Of a stretch of 26,133 nucleotides of DNA, positions 7,584-14,983 are shown piece after piece. Made by a program: the position numbers and the translations under genes. How positions within the stretch are numbered: position 1 is the stretch's first letter; each line of letters opens with the position of its first letter. This stretch comes from an uncultured Sutterella sp. (lineage in GTDB: Bacteria; Pseudomonadota; Gammaproteobacteria; Burkholderiales; Burkholderiaceae_F), in the NCBI GenBank assembly GCA_905212345.1, contig CAJMEC010000023.1, positions 1-26,133 of the forward strand, given 5' to 3'. The notes under the pieces were generated by a model. That model ran no database searches, was not told the DNA's origin, and was given only the letters and a program-made list of their open reading frames with translations.

Positions 7584-8870
7584 ATGTTGAAACATAACTA
7601 TTACGGCAACTACACGGCTGAAAGTTTTGCCCAACTGCCCTTGGTTTTGCAACGCTTTTTGTCCTATACGCAATACAACACCACATCTGACCCTAACAGC
7701 ACGACAGCCCCTTCGACCCAAGCTCAGATGGCTTACGCCCAACTTCTGAAGGCCGAGTTTGAAAGCGTCGGTGTTAAAGATGTGAAAATCACCGATAAGG
7801 GTATTGTGATGGCTTATCTGCCTGCAACTGAAGGCCTTGAAACGCTGCCCGCCATGGGTCTCATTGCCCACATGGACACTTCACCTGAAGCCTCGGGCGA
7901 GCCCGCCCAATGGCAAGTGCTTGACTATCAAGGCGGCGACATCGTTTTAAATAAGGACAAAAACATCGTTTTGAGCCTTGAGCGCTTCCCCGGTGTGGCC
8001 AAATATGCCGGAGAACAGCTTGTTGTCACTGACGGCACCACGCTTTTGGGAGCCGATGACAAAGCCGGCATTGCCATTATCGTTGAAACGGCCCGCTATT
8101 TTGTTGAACACCCCGAAATCCCCCATGCCAAACTCTGTTTTGCCGTCACCCCTGATGAAGAAGTCGGTCGCGGCACAGAAAATTTTGACATTGAAGAATT
8201 CGGCGCTCAATATGCCTACACCTTTGACGGTGATGAATTGGGCGGTTTTGAAACCGAAACATTTAACGCCGCTATGGTGAAGGTTCACTTTGAGGGCTTG
8301 AATGTGCATCCGGGTTCGGCCAAAAACAAGATGGTCAATGCCATTCGCATGGCCATGGATTTCATCGCTCGTTTGCCGGCTGAGTCTGCTCCTGAAAAAA
8401 CCGAAGGTCATGAAGGCTTTTTCCATCCGATGGGCATTTCCGGCGCTGTTCGCGGCGTGGATCTCAAGATGCTCATTCGCGATCACAGCAACTGCCGTTT
8501 TGAAGACCGTATGAACTACGTCCGCAAGATGGTTGAAGAAATGAATAGGGTCTGGGGAGATCGTGTTAGCGCCGATATCAAGGTTCAATACCATAACTTG
8601 AAAAACTATCTTGATAAACACCCGGCAGTATGCAATCTTGCCCGTGAAGCCTATCGTCGCATTGGCGTTGAAATCCACGAAAAACCTGTGCGCGGCGGCA
8701 CTGACGGCGCCCGTCTTTCTGCCAAGGGCTTGCCCACGCCGAACCTCTTTACCGGCGGCATGAACTATCACGGTGTCTATGAATGTCTCTCCGTAACGGG
8801 CATTCAAAGAGCCTTGGACCTCGGCATCATGCTCGGCAAGATGTCCGCAGAAGTCAAAACGCTTGACTAG
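7584..8870 (+). CDS. pepT: Peptidase T (tripeptide aminopeptidase)
   Basis: A cytosolic dizinc aminopeptidase of family M20 that removes the N-terminal residue from tripeptides. Metal and catalytic motifs appear in order: AHMDTSPEASG (His96, Asp98), LLGADDKAGIA (bridging Asp158), TPDEEVGRG (catalytic Glu192, Glu193), FDGDELGGFE (Asp215), PVRGGTDGARLS and TGGMNYHGVYE (last His ligand). The 428-residue length is normal (E. coli about 408). The start ATG follows GAGGTGAAC with good spacing. E. coli pepT is FNR-activated; here the region shared with dcuC is long enough for such control, but the only FNR-like box lies nearer dcuC. The gene ends before the uptake-sequence-like terminator at 8893. 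Confidence 0.96.
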   Translation: MLKHNYYGNYTAESFAQLPLVLQRFLSYTQYNTTSDPNSTTAPSTQAQMAYAQLLKAEFESVGVKDVKITDKGIVMAYLPATEGLETLPAMGLIAHMDTSPEASGEPAQWQVLDYQGGDIVLNKDKNIVLSLERFPGVAKYAGEQLVVTDGTTLLGADDKAGIAIIVETARYFVEHPEIPHAKLCFAVTPDEEVGRGTENFDIEEFGAQYAYTFDGDELGGFETETFNAAMVKVHFEGLNVHPGSAKNKMVNAIRMAMDFIARLPAESAPEKTEGHEGFFHPMGISGAVRGVDLKMLIRDHSNCRFEDRMNYVRKMVEEMNRVWGDRVSADIKVQYHNLKNYLDKHPAVCNLAREAYRRIGVEIHEKPVRGGTDGARLSAKGLPTPNLFTGGMNYHGVYECLSVTGIQRALDLGIMLGKMSAEVKTLD

Positions 8871-8892
8871 CTTTAGTTAAACTTGACTGCCA

Positions 8893-8926
8893 GCCGTCTG
8901 AAGTCATACTTTTCAGACGGCTTTTT
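8893..8926 (+). terminator. Terminator built of inverted GCCGTCTGAA (Neisseria uptake 10-mer)
   Basis: GCCGTCTGAA (8893-8902) and its exact reverse complement TTCAGACGGC (8912-8921) form a 10-bp stem followed by TTTTT. The 10-mer equals the canonical Neisseria DNA uptake sequence, and inverted pairs of it act as terminators in Neisseria. It ends pepT transcription. I see no other copy in the window. Confidence 0.92.
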
Positions 8927-8976
8927 CGTCTCTTTTTTCTGGTTAAAATGTCGACATCCGTTTGTACTTTTACGCT

Positions 8977-9753
8977 ATGTCACTTTTTTCCTGCCCTACC
9001 ATCGAGACTCAAACTGATCGGATTGAATTGTCCGATCCTTGTTTTATTTCGGATTTACATCTGAACGCTGAATCTCAAGCTCAAGCTGAATTTTTTATCC
9101 GCTTTTTACACGAAGTGGGAGAAAAGCACAGCGAATTAATAATACTAGGGGACTTTTTCGACTATTGGGTGGGTGACGATGCCTGGGAAAGCGCTTCGCG
9201 CATTCTTGAGCCGCTGCAAAAGTGGGGACAGCGTCACAAGCTCTTTATCATGCACGGCAACCGTGACTTCATGATGGGGAAAAAACTTGCGAGCCGGTTG
9301 GGAGCTACTCTTTTGCGCGATCCGTGCGTTGCGCGGATTAACACCCAAAATGTTTTACTCTCTCATGGCGACCTTTGGTGCATTAATGATCACGATTATC
9401 AAAAAGTGCGTCAAAAAGTCAGAAGCTTTTGGTGGCAATGGCTTGTTTTAAGACTGCCATTGTCAAAACGGCTCAAGATCGCCCACGATGCCCGGACGCG
9501 TTCTAAGGAGAGCAAAGTAAAGAAGGAAGCTTTGTTGATGGACGTTGACGCACCAACCGTCGCCGCCGCTGCACTACAAAAGCAATGCTCGTTTGTCATC
9601 CACGGTCATACTCATCAACCCGGAGAATATGCGCTTAGCGAAGAGCTGAAACGTTTTGTGCTGCCGGACTGGCGATTTTGCGCAGCCAACTGTTTTAAAG
9701 GCGGTTACTTGACCTTTATAAACGCAACGCCTGTTTTACAAACCTTTCAGTAA
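8977..9753 (+). CDS. lpxH: UDP-2,3-diacylglucosamine diphosphatase LpxH
   Basis: Hydrolyses UDP-2,3-diacylglucosamine to lipid X and UMP, the fourth step of lipid A synthesis, as a peripheral enzyme on the inner face of the inner membrane. Calcineurin-like phosphoesterase motifs are all present: ISDLHL, LGDFFDYWVGDD, MHGNRDFMMG, LSHGDLWCINDHDYQ, KVRSFWWQW and VIHGHTHQPG. I chose the ATG at 8977 (MSLFSCPTIE); an in-frame TTG at 8962 would add YFYA-type residues, and a TAAAAT box at 8944-8949 leaves little room for a longer leader. The N-terminus is about 15 residues longer than E. coli LpxH. It is followed by a lipoprotein gene and an SDR gene on the same strand, probably one transcript. Confidence 0.95.
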   Translation: MSLFSCPTIETQTDRIELSDPCFISDLHLNAESQAQAEFFIRFLHEVGEKHSELIILGDFFDYWVGDDAWESASRILEPLQKWGQRHKLFIMHGNRDFMMGKKLASRLGATLLRDPCVARINTQNVLLSHGDLWCINDHDYQKVRQKVRSFWWQWLVLRLPLSKRLKIAHDARTRSKESKVKKEALLMDVDAPTVAAAALQKQCSFVIHGHTHQPGEYALSEELKRFVLPDWRFCAANCFKGGYLTFINATPVLQTFQ

Positions 9754-9829
9754 GTTACAAGAAAGGCTCCCGACCGTGCGAGCTTTCTCTAAAATGGATA
9801 GTGAGACAGATATTGAACCGGGGTGCAAA

Positions 9830-10516
9830 GTGATCAAAAAAGTTCTGAAATTAGCGCTCATTACCGCTGCGTTTGTCGCTGTTACCGGTTGCGCTTCACC
9901 CACAGTGAAAACCAATGTAGCGATTTCGTCGAAACTGTCCATGACGCCCGATCTCAATCCTGGGCTCCATGCCATGCCTGATTGGGGTGACAAGATTGCC
10001 ATTGTTCCGGCTTCAAAATCAAAGCAAAATGACGCCACCTACCGGTCTATCGCCTCGAGCATGCAGAATGTTTTGGCAGCAGCTCATCTTGAAACGGTTA
10101 AGGCCGGAAGCGGCGAAAAGTACCGCATGAGCATTGACTGGTCGGTCAAACCTTCCCGTATTATCCAACGCTCCGAAAGCGTTCCTGTCACCTACTTGGG
10201 CGGTGGCTTTGGTTGGGGCTGGGGACACCATAGACACTGGCATGGCCCCTACGCAGGATTTGGCCCGCAAGTGGCTTTTGCAACCAGGGTCTACAACCAA
10301 CAGCTTTATATGCGTGAATTGGATGTCAAACTGCTTGAAATGAAGGGCTCGCGAGCGACGACTGTCTTTACGGCGATCGTTAAAAACGAGGCTACCTGCA
10401 ACCGCATTGACGACATTTTGCCCTACATGGTGAAATCGGCCATTGATAACCTTTATGCGCAAGACGGCACTGTTAAAGTGGTTGAGTTGCCTGAAGTCTC
10501 TGAAGTATGTCGTTAG
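9830..10516 (+). CDS. Putative lipoprotein, DUF4136-like
   Basis: An envelope lipoprotein of unknown function. With GTG 9830 as start, the protein opens VIKKVLKLALITAAFVAVTGC, a standard 20-residue signal peptide ending in a lipobox VTG-Cys21, and GGGGT lies 8 bp upstream. A start at 9776 would place an awkward 18-residue charged extension before it. The mature part has a DUF4136-like layout. It also holds a striking Gly/Trp/His-rich stretch (GGGFGWGWGHHRHWHGPYAG) near the middle that could bind metal or face a membrane surface (inference). The 3' end overlaps the SDR start by 10 bp, so the two are translationally coupled. Confidence 0.75.
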   Translation: MIKKVLKLALITAAFVAVTGCASPTVKTNVAISSKLSMTPDLNPGLHAMPDWGDKIAIVPASKSKQNDATYRSIASSMQNVLAAAHLETVKAGSGEKYRMSIDWSVKPSRIIQRSESVPVTYLGGGFGWGWGHHRHWHGPYAGFGPQVAFATRVYNQQLYMRELDVKLLEMKGSRATTVFTAIVKNEATCNRIDDILPYMVKSAIDNLYAQDGTVKVVELPEVSEVCR

Positions 10517-11301
10517 TTATTGAAAAGGACGCCCCTTGGGCGCTCGTTACCGGGGCAACGGGCGGCTTGGGATTGCAGTTTTGTGAGTTGCTTGCCGCCC
10601 GGGGTTATCGTCTTGTCATCACAGCCCGCGATACTGCCCGACTGGCGGAAATGCGCGAACTGATTCCACAGGCCCAACTTGCCCTGGCCGGCGATCTGAC
10701 CGATCCCGTGTGTCTGAAAAACTTACTCAATCATCTCAAACGAGAAAATATTGAACCTGAAGTCCTGATCAATAACGCAGGATTCGGTCTGTATGGTGAA
10801 ACGCTTGAGCAAAATAGCGCTGAAAACATCAATCTGGTTGACTTAAACGTTCGAGCTCTCACCACTCTGACGTTGGCATTGGCGCCAAGCATGAGGGCAA
10901 AGCGCAAAGGCTATATCCTCAACGTCGCGTCAATTGCGGCTTTCATGCCCTGCCCTTATTTGTCGGTGTACGGAGCCAGCAAAGCCTATGTATTGAGTTT
11001 TTCTGAAGCCTTGCATGAAGAGCTCAAAACCGAAGGCGTACACGTTACGGCGCTTTGCCCGGGCCCGGTTAAAACTAATTTTTGGAACCGGGCCGGTGTC
11101 AGCGAGTGTGATCGTTTCGAATTTGCTATCACCGATGCTCGTTCTGTGGCAGAGCGCGGATTGAGCGCTCTTTTCAAAAATAAAGCTCTAGCCACTTACG
11201 GAATATTAAATAAAGTCCTGACGGTTTCGGCGCAGCTCGCCCCCAAAGGTCTTACGCGGTTGATCGCAAAAGAAGTGCTGAGATTGGCTGTGAAAAAATA
11301 A
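10507..11301 (+). CDS. Short-chain dehydrogenase/reductase (SDR)
   Basis: A cytosolic NAD(P)(H)-dependent oxidoreductase of the classical SDR type, 264 residues. The cofactor motif TGATGGLG (about residues 16-23), NNAGFG, the catalytic serine in LNVASIAAF, the YGASKAYV Tyr-x-x-x-Lys motif and CPGPVKTNF follow in normal order. Arginines after the first strand (ARDTARL) suggest NADP preference. Substrate unknown; it resembles the DltE/YqjQ-like group annotated only as SDR. The start overlaps the end of the lipoprotein gene by 10 bp (coupled translation). Confidence 0.9.
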   Translation: MSLVIEKDAPWALVTGATGGLGLQFCELLAARGYRLVITARDTARLAEMRELIPQAQLALAGDLTDPVCLKNLLNHLKRENIEPEVLINNAGFGLYGETLEQNSAENINLVDLNVRALTTLTLALAPSMRAKRKGYILNVASIAAFMPCPYLSVYGASKAYVLSFSEALHEELKTEGVHVTALCPGPVKTNFWNRAGVSECDRFEFAITDARSVAERGLSALFKNKALATYGILNKVLTVSAQLAPKGLTRLIAKEVLRLAVKK

Positions 11302-11313
11302 TCACCATAGCCC

Positions 11314-11342
11314 TTGCAACTTTATGGGAAACCGTGCATAAT
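11314..11342 (+). promoter_or_regulatory. Sigma70 promoter of tRNA-Arg(ACG), copy 2
   Basis: -35 TTGCAA (11314-11319), a 17-bp spacer and -10 CATAAT (11337-11342) lie 10 bp before the tRNA. Confidence 0.65.
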
Positions 11343-11352
11343 TTCACCCTAC

Positions 11353-11429
11353 GCGCCGGTAGCTCAGTTGGATAGAGTACCTGGCTACGAACCAGGGGGT
11401 CGCGGGTTCGAATCCTACCCGGCGCACCA
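11353..11429 (+). tRNA. tRNA-Arg(ACG), second identical copy
   Basis: Identical over all 77 nt, including encoded CCA, to the copy at 3413-3489: same stems and the same ACG anticodon. The identity stops within about 2 bp of each end, and promoter and terminator differ, so this is a maintained duplicate gene rather than a recent segment duplication. Confidence 0.97.
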
Positions 11430-11439
11430 AGTTTTCTGC

Positions 11440-11463
11440 AGGGAACCTTCGGGTTCCTTTTTT
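11440..11463 (+). terminator. Rho-independent terminator after tRNA-Arg copy 2
   Basis: The stem GGAACC / GGTTCC is capped by a TTCG tetraloop (11448-11451), extended by weaker pairs, and followed by TTTTTT. Confidence 0.92.
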
Positions 11464-11600
11464 GTTGCCTTTTTTTCCTTCCTCCTAGTCTATTTTCTAT
11501 GGCATTCATAGAATGTTGATTTATTGTCAAGAAAAAAATATCTAAACCCTTTACTATTGTTTCAGGAACAAAAAGTCCTCTTTACATTAAGGAGAAAGAA

Positions 11601-12140
11601 ATGGATTTAAAAGGCACCAAGACCGAAAAGAATTTGATGGAAGCTTTTGCCGGTGAATCTCAAGCCCGCAATAAGTACACGTACTACGCAAGCCAAGCCA
11701 AGAAAGACGGCTATGTTCAAATCGCTCAGATTTTTGAAGAAACCGCTAAGAACGAACAAGAACACGCCAAGCTTTGGTTCAAGCTCTTGCACGGTGGTGC
11801 AGTCCCCACAACTGAAGTAAACCTTCAAGATGCCGCTAACGGTGAAAATTTCGAATGGACCGATATGTATGACCGTATGGCCCGCGAAGCTCGTGAAGAA
11901 GGTTTCGAAGAAATCGCCTTCTTGTTTGAAGGGGTCGGTGCCATCGAAAAAGAACATGAAGCTCGCTATTTGAAGCTTCTTGAACGTGTGAAGGGTGGTA
12001 TGGTCTTCTCGTCTGAGGGCGATACGATGTGGCAATGCTCTAACTGCGGTCACATTGTGATCGGCAAGCAAGCACCTGAAGTTTGCCCGGTCTGCGCTCA
12101 CGCTAAAGCTTACTTCCAACGTAAGGCTGAAAACTATTAA
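11601..12140 (+). CDS. Rubrerythrin
   Basis: A non-haem diiron peroxidase that reduces hydrogen peroxide in the cytosol of anaerobes and microaerophiles. The N-terminal four-helix erythrin domain (about residues 1-135) carries the iron-ligand pattern EAFAGESQARNKY, EETAKNEQEHAK and an EGVGAIEKEHEARY helix. The C-terminal rubredoxin domain has its two knuckles WQCSNCG and EVCPVCAHAKAYF (about residues 145-172) for the Fe(SCys)4 centre. The 179-residue length is typical of the family. The Shine-Dalgarno AAGGAG is ideal. It is monocistronic, convergent with copZ, and shares a bidirectional terminator with it. Confidence 0.96.
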   Translation: MDLKGTKTEKNLMEAFAGESQARNKYTYYASQAKKDGYVQIAQIFEETAKNEQEHAKLWFKLLHGGAVPTTEVNLQDAANGENFEWTDMYDRMAREAREEGFEEIAFLFEGVGAIEKEHEARYLKLLERVKGGMVFSSEGDTMWQCSNCGHIVIGKQAPEVCPVCAHAKAYFQRKAENY

Positions 12141-12164
12141 TCTCTGGCTTTTAGCCCAATGAGA

Positions 12165-12202
12165 AAACCCGCTGTTTATGGTTTTGTGCCAACAGCGGGT
12201 TT
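12165..12202. terminator. Bidirectional terminator between rubrerythrin and copZ
   Basis: The perfect 12-bp stem AAACCCGCTGTT / AACAGCGGGTTT has a 14-nt loop. On the minus strand it runs into TTTTCTC; on the plus strand into TTTATCTTT. Confidence 0.8.
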
Positions 12203-12225
12203 ATCTTTAAAAGGATAAAGTTCTA

Positions 12226-12447
12226 TTACTTTTGAGCGCAGCAGCATGTCGGCACTGACGCATCAAAGCCGATGTCTTCAATGGCTTCCTTAACCTTTTC
12301 AATCTCCACACCCATTTCTTCCCAAGTGACTTCTCCTTTTTCAAGACTCACTTGAACGCCTTTGGCGCCGGGCAGGGCACTGACCGCTTCTGTGACGGCT
12401 TTTACACAGTTTTGGCAATGCATCCCATCAACCTTTAACTTGTTCAT
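12226..12447 (-). CDS. copZ: CopZ-like heavy-metal-binding chaperone
   Basis: A small cytosolic metallochaperone of 73 residues with one HMA ferredoxin-like domain. The Cu(I) site GMHCQNC lies at residues 8-14, followed by the usual beta-alpha-beta pattern to about residue 66. It should carry Cu(I) to the N-terminal domain of CopA encoded divergently next to it. Unusually, the C-terminus ends VPTCCCAQK, with three consecutive cysteines that could give extra metal binding. The Shine-Dalgarno on the minus strand is AAGGAGTC. A TATAAT box overlapping the 12474-12496 dyad is the likely -10. Confidence 0.9.
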   Translation of the reverse strand: MNKLKVDGMHCQNCVKAVTEAVSALPGAKGVQVSLEKGEVTWEEMGVEIEKVKEAIEDIGFDASVPTCCCAQK

Positions 12448-12473
12448 TATTTGACTCCTTAAGAAGTGTTACC

Positions 12474-12496
12474 ATAATGAGAGATGTTCTCATTAT
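12474..12496. promoter_or_regulatory. Fur-like dyad over the copZ promoter
   Basis: A perfect inverted repeat ATAATGAGA (12474-12482) / TCTCATTAT (12488-12496) with a 5-bp centre. Its arms and spacing match the 7-1-7 Fur motif TGAGAATnATTCTCA in the outer five bases of each half. A minus-strand TATAAT overlaps one arm, so the bound protein would repress copZ. Another regulator with the same symmetry is possible. Confidence 0.55.
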
Positions 12497-12512
12497 AGGG
12501 TCTATTAATATC

Positions 12513-12542
12513 TTGCACCCTATAGTAGCTATAGGGTATAGA
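12513..12542 (+). promoter_or_regulatory. MerR-family (CueR/CadR/PbrR-type) promoter of copA
   Basis: A perfect dyad ACCCTATAG (12517-12525), TAG, CTATAGGGT (12529-12537) lies between -35 TTGCAC (12513-12518) and -10 TATAGA (12537-12542) with an 18-bp spacer. An operator in an over-long spacer is the hallmark of MerR-type metal activators. No merR-like gene is present in the window. Confidence 0.75.
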
Positions 12543-12568
12543 GTGTGACCATCTGATTTGGAGAAATT

Positions 12569-14818
12569 ATGTCTAAGATCAAATTTGAATTGGCGATAAC
12601 GGGTATGCACTGTGCTGCCTGCTCGTCAAGAATCGAACGGGTGGTCTCAAAAATGGCAGAAGTGGACTCGGTGAGTGTCAGTTTGCCGACTAATCGCGCG
12701 CAAGTCGTTTTAAAGGATGGTATCGGTAAAACTGAAGGGGTAAAGGCCGTTATTGCCAGAATTGAAAAAATTAATTTTGGGGCCAAGCTCACTGAAGGGG
12801 AGGACTTGGTTCAAGAATGGCAAAAAGAAAATGAGCTATCTGCTCAGAGTCTGCGTAATCAGTTCAAATCGCTTCCCCCGATGATTATCTTGGCACTTTT
12901 GCTCTTGTATGTCTCGATGGGCCATATGATCGGTTTACCTTTGCCGACTTTTTTGACCCCTGAAGTTTCTCCCATTGCACTTGCCCTTATTCAGCTCCTA
13001 TTGGTTATGCCCATTATGTATTTGGGCAAGCATTTCTATAAGGATGGTTTCAGTAATCTCATCCAAGGTGCCCCCAATATGGATAGCTTAGTCGCGGTGG
13101 GCACCGGTGCCGCTTTTGCTTACTCATTGTTTTCTTTCGTCATGATTTTGGTCGGAGACTCAAGCTATGCGATGAACCTTTATTTTGAATCGTGCGGTGT
13201 GCTCATTGCCATGATTTCAATCGGTCAATACATGGAGGCCAAGTCAAAGCGCAAAGCGGGTGACGCGATCGGTTCTTTGATGAAGCTTGTTCCTCAGACA
13301 GCAAGAAAGTACGAAAACGGTGGTTCAACAGTCATCAAACTCTCTGAACTTGAAATTGGTGACAAAGTATTGGTTCAGCCCGGAGAAAGAATTCCGGTTG
13401 ATGGCGTTGTCATTGAAGGCACAAGTGAGGTTGATCAATCACTCCTCACAGGAGAATCTATCCCTGTAGCGGTGAAAGAGAAGTCTGAAGTCATTGCGGG
13501 CAGTCTTAATGGAACGCATCCACTTGTAATCGAAATCACCCATTTGGGTAACGATACGACGTTGGCCCAAATTATTCGATTAGTTAAAAGCGCGCAAAGT
13601 TCAAAAGCGCCTGTTGCTGCTTTGGCCGATCGGGTCAGTTTTTATTTTGTCCCCACAGTTATGGTTTTATCTGTGTTGACTTTTTGCGCTTGGGCAATTT
13701 TTTCTGATGAACCGATCTCGCTTGCGGTCAAAGCCATGATATCGGTATTGGTGATTGCCTGTCCGTGTGCCATGGGTCTGGCAACTCCGACATCCATTAT
13801 GGTTGCCACAGCCAGAGGCGCTCAATTAGGTGTGCTAATTAAAAATGCTGTCGCATTAGAGTTGGCCGGAAAAGTCGACGTCATTGCTTTCGATAAAACG
13901 GGAACACTCACCTTAGGGCAACCGAAGGTCGTGGATACGATTACGTTTGATGGGTACGAGAAAGAACAGGTTTTAGCGTTGGCAGCCAATTTAGAAGCCA
14001 GATCTGAACATCCTATTGCCAAGGCCATCATGGCTGCCAATCATTCGGACATCACGGCGATTCAGCCTGTGGTCCTGCCGGGTTTAGGCTTGACAGGAAA
14101 TATTAATGGGAAAAACGTTGCGTTGGGTAATGCTAGTTTGATGCTTCAGCTATCCGTTGATATCACGGTGGCAAAAGAGGCGTTGGCACGCATGAGCTCG
14201 CTTGCGAGAACACCGCTGCTTTTGTCCGTTGATGGAAAACTTGCTGCTGTAATCGGTGTGGCTGACACCGTGAGACCAGAATCAAACAAAGTTCTTAAGG
14301 CTTTGAGACAGTTAGGTGTTCGGACATTGATGATAAGCGGCGACAATAAAAGGACTGCTCGCAAAATCGCCGATGAATTGGGAATTGATGAGGTCTATGG
14401 TGAGGCTCTTCCTCAGGATAAAGCGAGGATTATCCGTGAATTACAGGATAAGGGGCTTAAAGTGGCGATGGTCGGAGACGGTTTAAATGATGCCCCTGCA
14501 TTGGCTCAAGCTGATGTCGGTTTTGCTGTAGCCGATGGAGTCGATGTAAGTGCTCAGGCGGGTGATGTCATTTTGATGCGCCATGGATTGCAATCGGTGC
14601 TGACAGCTTTGCGCCTATCAAAGGCGGCTTTGAGAAATATTTATCAGAATTTAGGCTGGGCCTTTGGGTACAACATCCTTGGAATCCCGGTGGCGATGGG
14701 GGTACTTCACGCATTGTGGGGTGGCCCGATGCTCTCGCCGATGATTGGCGGTACAGCAATGGCACTTTCTTCAACTTCAGTCGTTTTAAATGCCCTGAGG
14801 TTGCGTTTTTTCCGCTAG
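12569..14818 (+). CDS. copA: Cu(I)-exporting P1B-type ATPase
   Basis: An inner-membrane pump of 749 residues that exports Cu(I) to the periplasm using ATP. It has one N-terminal HMA domain with GMHCAAC (residues 12-18), then eight predicted membrane helices. The transmembrane metal site is the CPC motif (residues 398-400 in IACPCAMGLATP). The actuator loop carries TGES, the phosphorylation motif DKTGTLT has its Asp at 442, SEHPIAKA gives the HP locus, and the hinge GDGLNDAPA lies near 636-644. All the catalytic motifs are intact. CPC with an N-terminal GMxCxxC fits Cu(I) specificity (P1B-1). It is transcribed from a MerR-type promoter, divergent from copZ. Confidence 0.96.
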   Translation: MSKIKFELAITGMHCAACSSRIERVVSKMAEVDSVSVSLPTNRAQVVLKDGIGKTEGVKAVIARIEKINFGAKLTEGEDLVQEWQKENELSAQSLRNQFKSLPPMIILALLLLYVSMGHMIGLPLPTFLTPEVSPIALALIQLLLVMPIMYLGKHFYKDGFSNLIQGAPNMDSLVAVGTGAAFAYSLFSFVMILVGDSSYAMNLYFESCGVLIAMISIGQYMEAKSKRKAGDAIGSLMKLVPQTARKYENGGSTVIKLSELEIGDKVLVQPGERIPVDGVVIEGTSEVDQSLLTGESIPVAVKEKSEVIAGSLNGTHPLVIEITHLGNDTTLAQIIRLVKSAQSSKAPVAALADRVSFYFVPTVMVLSVLTFCAWAIFSDEPISLAVKAMISVLVIACPCAMGLATPTSIMVATARGAQLGVLIKNAVALELAGKVDVIAFDKTGTLTLGQPKVVDTITFDGYEKEQVLALAANLEARSEHPIAKAIMAANHSDITAIQPVVLPGLGLTGNINGKNVALGNASLMLQLSVDITVAKEALARMSSLARTPLLLSVDGKLAAVIGVADTVRPESNKVLKALRQLGVRTLMISGDNKRTARKIADELGIDEVYGEALPQDKARIIRELQDKGLKVAMVGDGLNDAPALAQADVGFAVADGVDVSAQAGDVILMRHGLQSVLTALRLSKAALRNIYQNLGWAFGYNILGIPVAMGVLHALWGGPMLSPMIGGTAMALSSTSVVLNALRLRFFR

Positions 14819-14983
14819 TCAGTGCAGCAAAGGCTCAATGAATCGGTAGATAAAATAACAAATAACACCGATAGCTAAGGCCCTGAGCAAAAGCATCATC
14901 ATGGCCAGCATTCGGCCGATGCCTTCTGCAAAAGACATCGGCTCTTTTGTTTCGGGTTCTTTTTTATCGTTCTTTTCGGTCAT
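14819..14983 (-). CDS. 54-residue single-span membrane protein coupled to yddG
   Basis: A small protein not recognised. The first 20 residues are charged and polar (MTEKNDKKEPETKEPMSFAE). They are followed by one long hydrophobic segment (about residues 25-46, including MLAMMMLLLRALAIGVICYF) and a short tail ending IEPLLH. Its ATG overlaps the stop of the transporter gene in an ATGA junction (14980-14983), the classic arrangement for translational coupling. The reading frame is open and ends one base after the copA stop (convergent). It probably sits in the inner membrane next to the exporter; whether it modulates the exporter is a guess. Confidence 0.7.
   Translation of the reverse strand: MTEKNDKKEPETKEPMSFAEGIGRMLAMMMLLLRALAIGVICYFIYRFIEPLLH

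Noticed and set aside
11517..11535. FNR box before rubrerythrin (TTGATTTATTGTCAA)
   Set aside because: The half-sites are poor and the spacing is one base too long.
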